Of a stretch of 64,000 nt of DNA, positions 26,677-34,747 are shown in pieces. The notes under the pieces are model-generated. The model was not told the origin of the DNA and made no database searches. It saw nothing but the letters and a program-made list of their open reading frames with translations. Numbering within the stretch: position 1 is the stretch's first letter; each line of letters opens with the position of its first letter. Made by a program: the position numbers and the translations under genes. The stretch comes from CAYSWV01 sp964434865 (lineage in GTDB: Bacteria > Cyanobacteriota > Cyanobacteriia > Thermostichales > Thermostichaceae): the NCBI GenBank assembly GCA_964434865.1, contig CAYSWV010000020.1, positions 1 to 64,000 on the forward strand, read 5' to 3'.

Positions 26677-26949
26677 AGTAGGCTAGTCTCCCGCTTCAGA
26701 TTTTAGATTGGATCCCTACCTTGATCTTACACACTAGCTTGGGAAGCTCAGACCTCCACTTTGGCTATTAGGGATCACCGTTATGTAACTTAACACAAAT
26801 AGAAGAGATAGCTTAAGGGCTGGAATAGGTTCACCCGCAACTGCTTTAGGCCTCTAGCTACTAGACCAACTTAAGCAGAAACCGGTATAGTGAGAGACTG
26901 GAATCAAACCATCAGCCTCAGCTTCTGGTGATTGTAAATCATGATACTT
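26677..26949. other. Intergenic region upstream of the tandem repeat
   Basis: About 270 bp between pdxJ and the 17-bp repeat array. I see no gene. It presumably contains the pdxJ promoter on the minus strand, but no confident -35/-10 pair can be named. Confidence 0.4.
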
Positions 26950-27157
26950 GGCTGACTTAACTTAAGGGCTGACTTGGCTTAAAGGCTGACTTAGCTTAAA
27001 GGCTGACNNNNNNNNNNNNNNNNNNNNNNNNNNNNNNNNNNNNNNNNNNNNNNNNNNNNNNNNNNNNNNNNNNNNNNNNNNNNNNNNNNNNNNNNNNNNN
27101 NNNNNNNGGCTGACTTGGCTTAAAGGCTGACTTAGCTTAAAGGCTGACATAACTTAA
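26950..27157. repeat. 17-bp tandem repeat interrupted by N
   Basis: The unit GGCTGACTTGGCTTAAA and close variants recur at 26950, 26967, 26984 and, after the N run, at 27108, 27125 and 27142. The 41 bp before the gap (26967-27007) and after it (27108-27148) are identical, so the true array may have only about four units. It lies 60 bp upstream of secD. Confidence 0.9.
27008..27107. other. Assembly gap of exactly 100 N
   Basis: A run of 100 N inside the 17-bp tandem repeat. Identical 41-bp flanks indicate a scaffolding join over overlapping contig ends; the true length is unknown. Confidence 0.95.
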
Positions 27158-27218
27158 TGATCATGTTTGACTATCGATCAGGTCCACCTCACTAGTTTGT
27201 TTCAGAAGGATGCTCACT

Positions 27219-28529
27219 ATGGGCAAGCAAGCTTTCACTTTGTTTATTGTTGTGTTTGTGGTGCTTTCCGCCGCGATCTTTGGTCTGTCTCGTGAGCCCC
27301 GCTTAGGGCTAGATCTAAGGGGTGGCACTCAATTAACACTCCAGGCCCTTCCGACTGAAGATGTGCCCACCATAACGCCTGAGGTGATTGCAGGTGTCCA
27401 GTCTGTGGTGCAACAGCGGATTGACGGATTAGGCGTTGCCGAATCTCTGGTCCAAATTAGCGGCACTGATCAAATCTTTGTGCAACTACCCGGTGTATCT
27501 GATCCTGATCGAGCAATTGAACTCCTAGGAGATACAGCCCAGCTTGACTTCCGTAAACAGCGAATTGCTACCCAGTTGCCACTCCTCGAAACCGGCGAAA
27601 TCCAACGGAGTGGCCCAGAAATCGAAAGGGTATTTGAAAAAACCGGATTGACTGGAGACCTCCTGCGTCGTGCTGCACCGATTGCGGTGAGTGTGAATAA
27701 CTGGAATGTCAGTATCGAATTTAAGGGTGAAGGGCCGGATCTGTTTGCTCAAGTTACCCGAGAGCTTGCGGGTACGGGTCGCATCTTGGGCATTTTTTTG
27801 GACGACACGTTAATTAGTGAACCGATTGTGGGACCTGAGTTTGCCAGATCTGGCCTGGTGGGGGGCCAAGCGGTCATTACCGGACAATACACTGTTGAAG
27901 AGGCTACCGACCTCGCGATTAAACTGCAAGCAGGCGCTTTACCGGTGCCGATCGAAATTTTAGAAAACCGCACCGTGGGGGCCACCTTAGGAAGTGAAAG
28001 TATTCAACGGAGTCTCTATGCTGGGATCACGGGATTAGCACTGGTCTTTGCCTATATGTTGATTTATTACAAGCTGCCAGGTTTGATTGCTGATGTTGCC
28101 CTGTTGTTCTATGCGATCTGCTCATTTGCTGTGTTTCAGTATGTTGGAGTCACGATTACCTTACCTGGGATCGCTGGCTTTATTTTGAGTATTGGGATGG
28201 CCGTCGACGCTAATGTTTTGATCTTTGAACGTATTCGAGAAGAGCTAAAAGGCGGGAAAAGTCTCTACAAATCAGTGGATGAAGGTTTTAACCGAGCTTT
28301 TAGTAGCATTTTAGATAGTAATGTCACAACACTTCTGGTGTGTGGCGTTTTGTTTTGGTTGGGGGTGGGTTTGGTCAAAGGGTTTGCAGTGACTCTAGGG
28401 ATTGGAATTGTTGTTAGCTTTTTCACAGCCCTCACGTGTACCCGTACAATGCTATTTTTGGCCATGGGCATCCCATCATTACGACGTCCTACCCTCTATG
28501 GCGTTACACCTGAGTTAGTAAAATCATGA
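27219..28529 (+). CDS. secD: Protein translocase subunit SecD
   Basis: A 436-residue membrane protein of the SecDF complex, which uses the proton gradient to pull preproteins out of the SecYEG channel. An N-terminal transmembrane segment (FTLFIVVFVVLSAAIFGL) is followed by the GLDLRGGTQL motif, a large periplasmic P1 domain with RIDGLGVAESLVQISG, and five C-terminal transmembrane segments with AVDANVLIFERIREE. An ATG at 27210 is in frame, but AGAAGG abuts it directly; the ATG at 27219 lies 9 nt from that site and is preferred. It overlaps secF by 4 bp. Confidence 0.93.
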   Translation: MGKQAFTLFIVVFVVLSAAIFGLSREPRLGLDLRGGTQLTLQALPTEDVPTITPEVIAGVQSVVQQRIDGLGVAESLVQISGTDQIFVQLPGVSDPDRAIELLGDTAQLDFRKQRIATQLPLLETGEIQRSGPEIERVFEKTGLTGDLLRRAAPIAVSVNNWNVSIEFKGEGPDLFAQVTRELAGTGRILGIFLDDTLISEPIVGPEFARSGLVGGQAVITGQYTVEEATDLAIKLQAGALPVPIEILENRTVGATLGSESIQRSLYAGITGLALVFAYMLIYYKLPGLIADVALLFYAICSFAVFQYVGVTITLPGIAGFILSIGMAVDANVLIFERIREELKGGKSLYKSVDEGFNRAFSSILDSNVTTLLVCGVLFWLGVGLVKGFAVTLGIGIVVSFFTALTCTRTMLFLAMGIPSLRRPTLYGVTPELVKS

Positions 28530-29527
28530 TTCTTTCCTCCTCATCTGAAGCCCCAAAGCTGAATTATCGTATTGATATCGTGGGCCGGAGTAAGCTCTGG
28601 TTTACGGTTGCGGCTATCATGCTGCTGATTGGCTTATCAAGTATGGCCTTCTCTCTGGCTACCTTTGGCAGTCCTTTGAAGCTGGGGCTTGACTTTTCTG
28701 GGGGTACCCTGTTAGATCTCCGGTTTGAACAAGCGGTAACTCCCGAACAGTTGCGCTCAGTGCTTGATCAGCAAGGCCTAGGCAAAAGCGTCATTCAACT
28801 AGATACCCAGACTCAGAAGAATGCCCTCATTAGAATGCCACCTCTGGCCGAATCGGAGCGGATTGATATTGAGGCTGCCTTTGAGGAGCAGGTGGGTACT
28901 TTTGAACGAGCTCTAGTTGAAACTGTAGGTCCCACGGTTGGGCGGCAGCTGCTGCAAGCGGGTATCCTTTCAGTGCTGATCTCATTTGCCTTGATTGTGG
29001 GCTATCTGGGGTTTCGGTTTCAATTAGACTACGCTGTTTTTGCCATTGTAGCTCTGTTGCATGACGTCATCCTATCGTTAGGCTTCTTTGCTTTGATGGG
29101 CTTAACGTTAGGGTTGGAGGCTGATAGTCTCTTTGTCGTTGCCTTGCTGACCATTATTGGCTTTTCAGTCAATGATACCGTTGTTATCTATGACCGGATT
29201 CGGGAGAATCGACGTCTGATCAGTCGGAAAATTCGCTTTCCTGAAGTAGTGAACTTATCCCTCAACCAAACCTTTGGCCGTTCCTTCAATACATCGTTAA
29301 CAACAATGCTACCCTTAGTTGCTATTGCTATCTTTGGGGGCACCACCTTGAAAGGGTTTTCGATCACATTGCTGATTGGATTTAGTTTAGGAGTTTACTC
29401 CAGTATTTTTATCGCTAGCCCTCTCTTAGTTTGGTGGCGCCGGCGTCAATTTGAGGTTGAGGCTACAGAGTTGAGTGAATCTAACGACAATGATCCACCT
29501 GAGTCTTCAGACCGACAGATGGTTTAG
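28526..29527 (+). CDS. secF: Protein translocase subunit SecF
   Basis: A 333-residue partner of SecD. The N-terminal transmembrane segment is followed by GLDFSGGTLLDLRF, the P4 domain, then five membrane segments containing IGFSVNDTVVIYDRIREN and LNQTFGRSFNTSLTT, all diagnostic. Its ATG overlaps the secD TGA by 4 bp, indicating translational coupling. The polar tail (SESNDNDPPESS) is short and variable. Confidence 0.94.
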   Translation: MILSSSSEAPKLNYRIDIVGRSKLWFTVAAIMLLIGLSSMAFSLATFGSPLKLGLDFSGGTLLDLRFEQAVTPEQLRSVLDQQGLGKSVIQLDTQTQKNALIRMPPLAESERIDIEAAFEEQVGTFERALVETVGPTVGRQLLQAGILSVLISFALIVGYLGFRFQLDYAVFAIVALLHDVILSLGFFALMGLTLGLEADSLFVVALLTIIGFSVNDTVVIYDRIRENRRLISRKIRFPEVVNLSLNQTFGRSFNTSLTTMLPLVAIAIFGGTTLKGFSITLLIGFSLGVYSSIFIASPLLVWWRRRQFEVEATELSESNDNDPPESSDRQMV

Positions 29528-29658
29528 CCTAGATCGATGATTTTAGAGATGATTGAGCCTGCACGATCATAGCCTAGAGTGGGTTAAACCATTCACCTCT
29601 AGGTTACCTCTAGGTTTTCCTTGCAGCTGGCCACTTACTATGTCATAGGAGGCTATCA

Positions 29659-30093
29659 ATGGGGAAGTCTTTGAGTCCCCGATCCCGTAAGCCGTTGTCC
29701 AGAGAAGTTCAAAAGCTACTAGAAACTTATCAAAATGGTCTGTATGGGCTATTGGTATTGGTTTGGCTCGTTATTGGTATTCCTAGCTTATTTGCCCTGC
29801 GAGATCACATCCGCCGACTGCTTGAGTACTTTACTTGGACAGCAGTGAAGTACATGTTGTTTTACAAGCCTGGTTTGGCCAGCTTAGGCTTGCTCTTTTG
29901 TGTAGCTGTCACATTGTATGTGTTACTAACTCAAAGTCGATTAGAAGTATTTGGACTATTCGAATCTGAGCGAGATAGTTTAGATTTTGTTGTGAGTCGT
30001 ATTCAGCGATTGCGTTCAAACCATCCATTACGGCGGTGGCTATTTGAGACTAAAGCTCTACCTTCAAGTTCTGGGTCTAACCAACATGACTAA
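29659..30093 (+). CDS. Conserved membrane protein with two TM segments
   Basis: A 144-residue protein with transmembrane helices at about residues 30-48 (GLLVLVWLVIGIPSLFAL) and 72-90 (LASLGLLFCVAVTLYVLL) and a basic N-terminus. AGGAGG with spacing of about 6 nt precedes ATG 29659. The C-terminal 50 residues are polar (ERDSLDFVVSRIQRLRSNH). I do not recognise the family. It follows secF by 131 bp with no visible terminator, so co-transcription with secDF is possible. Confidence 0.7.
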   Translation: MGKSLSPRSRKPLSREVQKLLETYQNGLYGLLVLVWLVIGIPSLFALRDHIRRLLEYFTWTAVKYMLFYKPGLASLGLLFCVAVTLYVLLTQSRLEVFGLFESERDSLDFVVSRIQRLRSNHPLRRWLFETKALPSSSGSNQHD

Positions 30094-30206
30094 GGTATCC
30101 CTTAAACTCTCTAACTGAGCAGATTCGAGTTTCAATAGTTTCAATGCTATCCTCTTAAGTACCCAGTACTGTGGAATAGATGTTACTAGATGGAGGCAGA
30201 GATCTC

Positions 30207-31576
30207 ATGGTTGAGCAGCGATGGGTTNNNNNNNNNNNNNNNNNNNNNNNNNNNNNNNNNNNNNNNNNNNNNNNNNNNNNNNNNNNNNNNNNNNNNNNNN
30301 NNNNNNNNNNNNNNNNNNNNNNNNNNNGGTTGAGCAGCGATGGGTTCAGCAGCGAAAATGGTGGCCATGGTTGAGCGCTTTAGGATTTAGTTTATTGTGT
30401 GTGATGCTCATGACCAGCACTTATGCAGCACCTAGTAACAGTTATCAAGCTGAACTTGAGGAATGGTCAAGTTACACCAATAGCTTCTCAACTTGGGAAT
30501 TAAGCGGACTCCAACGTCTGAACACGGGTGCCTTACAGCTCGATCCTGCTACTGCTCAGGCCGGGCGCGATCCGTATCCAGCAGGTGGCTATCACAACCG
30601 TAATTATTATAATGGCGGAGACTTTATCGTGGGTGAGGCTATTAGCCCAGTACTCTCCACCTCGTTTGGGTATCAAGGTGCTATTGCCTCCTGGAATGTT
30701 GAAACTCCCCCGGGTACTTGGATTGAAACCTTGATCCGTTCAGAAACTCGCGGGCACTGGTCTAAGTGGTATAACCTAGGCATCTGGGCAGCTGATACTT
30801 CAACTATTGAACGCCATTCAGTTGACGATCAAAATGATGCTGATGCTGATATCTACACTGATTTACTGGTTTTGAAAGACAATCCTCAAGGGAGTCGGAC
30901 TTATCAATTAGCTGTGCGGGCCTTTGCCACAACCCCAGCGATCACACCAACCATTCACCGGATGGCAGTTACCCTCTCCACTGTGCCAGAAAAACCACAA
31001 CAACTTCACTCCGGTGATCCTACCCTGTGGGGACACGTTTTGCAGCTGCCAGAGTGCTCTCAAATGGTGTATCCCGATGGAGGAGAAGTTTGGTGTAGTC
31101 CCACCTCACTGTCAATGGTTTTGAGTTATTGGCATCGAGAGCAGGGTCCGTGTGAACCCAAAGTCCGCTCGGCTGTCAATGGCGTCTATGACTGGGTTTA
31201 TGATGGACATGGTAACTGGTCGTTTAATACCGCTTTTGCCGCTGCTCAGGGATTTGAAGCTACAGTAGCTCGCTTCACAAGTATGGCTCAAGTTGAACCC
31301 TGGATTGTGGCTGGTGTTCCAGTTGTCATTAGCTTTGGTTGGGAAAAAGGGGATCTACAAGGGGCAGAACTTGATCGCAGTAGTGGCCATCTAGCGGTCA
31401 TAGTCGGTTTTGATGCGCAAGGTAATCCAGTGGTCAATGACCCAGCAGCTCAACGTGATCAAGATGTCAAGCGGACCTATAATCGTCAAGAGCTGGAAAC
31501 CCTTTGGCTAGAATACTCAGGGGGTACCGTTTATCTGGTCTATCCACGTTCACAGCAAGTTCCCGCTTTAACCTAG
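30207..31576 (+). CDS. Secreted C39-like papain-fold peptidase
   Basis: The coding region is interrupted by an N run at 30228-30327. Removing the N run plus the duplicated 19-bp flank (119 bp in all) puts ATG 30207 in frame with the rest, giving a protein of about 416 residues that starts MVEQRWVQQRKWW with a signal sequence ending STYAA. The C-terminal half matches the peptidase C39-like family: Cys in GGEVWCSPTSLSMVLSYW, His in SSGHLAVIVGF, and NDPAA. The N-terminal half is beta-rich (SFGYQGAIASWNVETPPGTW). It is probably a periplasmic or extracellular cysteine protease, but substrate unknown. Confidence 0.82.
30228..30327. other. Assembly gap of exactly 100 N
   Basis: The 19 bp GGTTGAGCAGCGATGGGTT occurs immediately on both sides (30209-30227 and 30328-30346). 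The gap is most simply an artefact of overlapping contig ends, and collapsing it restores the reading frame of the peptidase gene. Confidence 0.95.
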
Positions 31577-31582
31577 ATTGCC

Positions 31583-32299
31583 CTAAGTATCCTGACTCAC
31601 CTCGAGCCGAAAGCTGCTATCACTGAGCAAACCAACGGCATAAACCGTATAGACCTGATCAGCAGCGACTGTGACTGTTCTACTGCCAGCAAACGTTGCT
31701 GTTCCACTAGCAAAAACACTGACGGTATAGGTACCGGGTGGTAAGACTAAATTGGTTGGTGTTGCTTGTCCGAAGGCCAGAGTCGCCAAGAGATCGCCTT
31801 GAGGGTCTTGATTCCCAACCCTGACATCAACAGCCGGGGCATCTGGTGAAAGATGAATAATTCGAACTTCAGCGGCACCTGGGGTTGGGATCACGTCATC
31901 GGTGAAAGCCAGAAGCTGCAAGGGTTGCTGGTTGGATAATGGATTAACCAATCCACCGACAACTAAAGTTTGGCTAGTGGCAGCGGCAAAGGATAAAGTC
32001 CCTTCAATCACAGGGGATCCAGACGGTAGGGCTGACCCTGGACTGGTGCCAAAGACCTCAATCTCTGTGATCCCAGCTGGTACGCTCAGTGAGGGGGTAA
32101 GACTAAAAAAGGTTAAGCCATCAGCGGCCTCACTGCCATTCACAAACACATCAACAGTTGGGGCATCAGGTGAAGCATGAATAGCTCTCGCTGCAAAGAA
32201 TCCAGCTGGGGACACTGACACCGATGAGCCATTGTCTCCACAACTTACTAACAAAGCAACTACACTACTGAGCAGCCCTACTCTCCATAATGGTCGCAT
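31583..32299 (-). CDS. DUF4397 lipoprotein, short form
   Basis: A 238-residue lipoprotein. The signal peptide ends in the lipobox LLVSCGD (Cys at about residue 20). The body is a DUF4397 repeat pair: AIHASPDAPTVDVFVNG and later IIHLSPDAPAVDVRVGNQDP, both with the SPDAP motif of the family. The ATG has GGGAGG 7 nt upstream. DUF4397 proteins are secreted beta-sandwich proteins of unknown function. It converges on the protease gene with only 6 bp between stops. A larger relative is encoded at 34748-36412. Confidence 0.88.
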   Translation of the reverse strand: MRPLWRVGLLSSVVALLVSCGDNGSSVSVSPAGFFAARAIHASPDAPTVDVFVNGSEAADGLTFFSLTPSLSVPAGITEIEVFGTSPGSALPSGSPVIEGTLSFAAATSQTLVVGGLVNPLSNQQPLQLLAFTDDVIPTPGAAEVRIIHLSPDAPAVDVRVGNQDPQGDLLATLAFGQATPTNLVLPPGTYTVSVFASGTATFAGSRTVTVAADQVYTVYAVGLLSDSSFRLEVSQDT

Positions 32300-32508
32300 G
32301 TCTTGCCTCCCTTGTGCCTAGTTGTAGTTGATTGAGAGGTTAACTGGCTAGCGTTACTCTACTCACAGGCTACTGGGCTACACGGGGATCACGTAGTCAC
32401 CAAGGTCATCAATAAAGGTGACTTTAGTCATTCATCATTTATTTGATCCAGTGCTTAAGATCAACCTATAGACACCTATAGACTATAGATCTCCTGAGGG
32501 TGAGATTG

Positions 32509-33672
32509 ATGAGCCTATCACCTCGTATTCGCTGGACTCTTAGAGCAATTGAGTGGATTTTACTGGGATCGTTTGCGGTTGGTCTCTATCTCAATAGGGG
32601 TGTGAGCCAAATTTTGGGGGCTTCGGTAGGGTTGCCTATGGTCTATGTATTGACGTGGACTCTGCTTAGCTTCTGGATTCCTTTCGATCAAGCGATCTGG
32701 ATTAGAAGACTTTATGTTGTTATTGAGATCAGTTTGGTGAGTTTAAGTCGATTAATGGGCTTAAATTTTCAGATTTTACTCTATATTTTTCTAGCTAAAA
32801 GTTTGTTTATTTTGTCTCGAAAAGAGGCTTTGGTCGTAGGCTTAGTAGCAGGTTTAAGTTGGCATGCTGCTTATGCCTATACGTTGCCTGGCCGGATTAC
32901 CTTGATGCAAGAGCAACTTCAGGCTGTTTTAGCCTCTGAGGGGTATCAATTGAATCTGGTCCTAACTAGCTTGGGCTGCTACTTAGCTATCTATGGCTTT
33001 GTGATCTTATTTGGATCTGTTGTTTTAGCTGAGCAACGCAGTCGCCTCCAAGCGGAAGCTCTGACTCAAAAGATTGATACCTTAGCTACAACCTTAGAGC
33101 GGACCCGGATTGCTCGAGATATTCATGATTCATTGGGCCACTTGTTAACAACGTTGGACGCTCAACTAGAGCTAGCTACAAAACTGACAGGTCATAACCC
33201 CACTCAAGTCCCTGCTGCTGTGTTACAGGCGAAGCAGTTGTCAAGCGAATGCTTACAAGAAGTCCGACGGGCTGTGCATACGATGCGACAATCAGCCTTT
33301 GATCTTGATGAGGCTCTAAAGTCACTGATTACCCAGATGCAACACCAACATAGCCTGTCAATCGAGATGAGTTTACAACTGCCCCTGTTACCCTTGCATA
33401 CCAGTCATCAGCTGTACTGTATTATCCAAGAGGGGCTGACTAACATTCAAAAGCATGCTCGCGCTACTCAAGTGACACTTTGGGGATCGTGTACACCAAC
33501 AGGATTGAAATTAGAGCTAAGGGATAATGGGATCGGGTTTGATCCCAATGCCAGCATGACAGGGTATGGGTTACGAGGAATGCGAGAACGCTCGCAAATG
33601 ATAGGAGGAGACCTCGATATTCGCACGGCTCCTGGTCAAGGGACCTCGATTCGTGTCACTGTTCCATACTAG
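32509..33672 (+). CDS. HisKA_3-type sensor histidine kinase
   Basis: A 387-residue membrane kinase. About six N-terminal hydrophobic segments (residues 15-175) are followed by a coiled region, the HisKA_3 box RTRIARDIHDSLGHLL with the phosphorylated His at about 206, and an ATPase domain (LRDNGIGFDP, GYGLRGMRERSQMIGG). It is of the DesK/LiaS/NarL-partner class. A GTG at 32500 is in frame, but GAGG sits at 32496-32499, right against it; ATG 32509 has 9-nt spacing and is preferred. The response regulator follows 10 bp downstream. It is flanked by two DUF4397 lipoprotein genes. Confidence 0.9.
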   Translation: MSLSPRIRWTLRAIEWILLGSFAVGLYLNRGVSQILGASVGLPMVYVLTWTLLSFWIPFDQAIWIRRLYVVIEISLVSLSRLMGLNFQILLYIFLAKSLFILSRKEALVVGLVAGLSWHAAYAYTLPGRITLMQEQLQAVLASEGYQLNLVLTSLGCYLAIYGFVILFGSVVLAEQRSRLQAEALTQKIDTLATTLERTRIARDIHDSLGHLLTTLDAQLELATKLTGHNPTQVPAAVLQAKQLSSECLQEVRRAVHTMRQSAFDLDEALKSLITQMQHQHSLSIEMSLQLPLLPLHTSHQLYCIIQEGLTNIQKHARATQVTLWGSCTPTGLKLELRDNGIGFDPNASMTGYGLRGMRERSQMIGGDLDIRTAPGQGTSIRVTVPY

Positions 33673-33682
33673 GGAGTGAAGC

Positions 33683-34333
33683 ATGATTAAGATACTACTG
33701 GCTGATGATCAAGCTACGTTTCGAGAGCTGCTGGCCTCTTTACTAGGCCTAGAACCTGATCTCAATGTAATTGGTCAAGCCAGTCAGGGCTATGAAGCTA
33801 TTAGCCTCACCAAACAGTTACAACCTGATATTGTCTTAATGGATGTCCGTATGCCTGAATGTGATGGAGTCGTGGCTACTCGTGAAATTCATGAGCGCTG
33901 TCCCTGGATCCGCATTTTAGTGCTCACAACCTTTGATGAGGATGAATACATTTGGCAATCACTGCAAGCGGGGGCTCTAGGCTATTTTCTCAAAAGTACA
34001 CCCTCACATCAGCTAGCAACAGCAATCCGCTCCTTACATCAAGGGGTTGGGCAACTTGGACCTACCATTGCTCCCAAAGTTTTCTCTCAGATCAAGTCTA
34101 GGCCACTCACAGACCCCACCTCTGACAACTCAAGCAATCTCTTATCTTTGACTGACCGAGAACAGGACATTCTTAAACTCGTGGCTCAGGGTAAAAACAA
34201 TCGAGAAATTGCCCAAAGCTTGCATCTGACTGAGGGGACTGTAAAAAACTATATGACTCGCCTACTGGCACAATTAGGGGTCTGTAATCGCACTCAAGCA
34301 GCACTATGGGCTAATCAATATCTTGAAATCTAA
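33683..34333 (+). CDS. NarL/LuxR-type response regulator
   Basis: A 216-residue regulator. The receiver domain has acidic ADD near residues 7-9, phospho-acceptor Asp54 in VLMDVRMPECDGV, conserved Thr in VLTTFDE and Lys in FLKST. The C-terminal LuxR helix-turn-helix is SLTDREQDILKLVAQGKNNR to EGTVKNYMTRLLAQLG. It is the cognate partner of the histidine kinase 10 bp upstream. Regulating one or both neighbouring DUF4397 lipoprotein genes is a reasonable inference from position only. Confidence 0.93.
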   Translation: MIKILLADDQATFRELLASLLGLEPDLNVIGQASQGYEAISLTKQLQPDIVLMDVRMPECDGVVATREIHERCPWIRILVLTTFDEDEYIWQSLQAGALGYFLKSTPSHQLATAIRSLHQGVGQLGPTIAPKVFSQIKSRPLTDPTSDNSSNLLSLTDREQDILKLVAQGKNNREIAQSLHLTEGTVKNYMTRLLAQLGVCNRTQAALWANQYLEI

Positions 34334-34468
34334 GCCTATAGATTCAATAGGAATGAGTTGCCTGATCTTCGTTTTAACGTACTTCAATTTTGAGGGTAAC
34401 TATGGTAAGTTAAGCAGTGTGCTGATATTTCAAGCTAATACGCACGTGAAGTCATCGTAATTCGATTG

Positions 34469-34511
34469 GATGCAAATCCTCTCCAACTCTGATGCAAATC
34501 CCTCCAACTCT
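34469..34511. repeat. Two tandem copies of a 21-22 bp unit
   Basis: GATGCAAATCC(T)CTCCAACTCT occurs at 34469-34490 and 34491-34511, differing by one base. Confidence 0.9.
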
Positions 34512-34645
34512 AAAGCTGGGTCTAAAGGTTAGCTCTGGTGCTGGTTTTGCCGGCCTGGATTAAGTTTGAGTCATCTTTAAAGTTAAAGACATGTGGCAAC
34601 ACCTATAGATGTTGGTATTTTTGGTGTTGTATTTTAAAGGCAACA

Positions 34646-34690
34646 GATCATGGGTTTGAGGATCATGAGTTTGAGGATTATGAGTTTAAA
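34646..34690. repeat. Three tandem copies of a 15-bp unit
   Basis: GATCATGGGTTTGAG, GATCATGAGTTTGAG and GATTATGAGTTTAAA follow one another directly, 58 bp before the start of the lipoprotein gene. Confidence 0.9.
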
Positions 34691-34747
34691 GTCACGACTT
34701 CATAAGATAGCTTCATCAGCACGCTTCTGTTGATCTGAGAGGTGTTT

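Larger units (their letters stand above)
34334..34747. other. Intergenic region with two short tandem repeats
   Basis: About 410 bp before the large DUF4397 gene. It holds a 22-bp near-duplicate GATGCAAATCCTCTCCAACT (34469-34511) and three 15-bp units of GATCATGAGTTTGAG type (34646-34690). No gene is visible. It may include the promoter of the lipoprotein gene. Confidence 0.6.

Noticed and set aside
26950..27157. Possible CRISPR array
   Set aside because: The units are directly adjacent 17-bp repeats with no spacers between them, and no cas genes are nearby.
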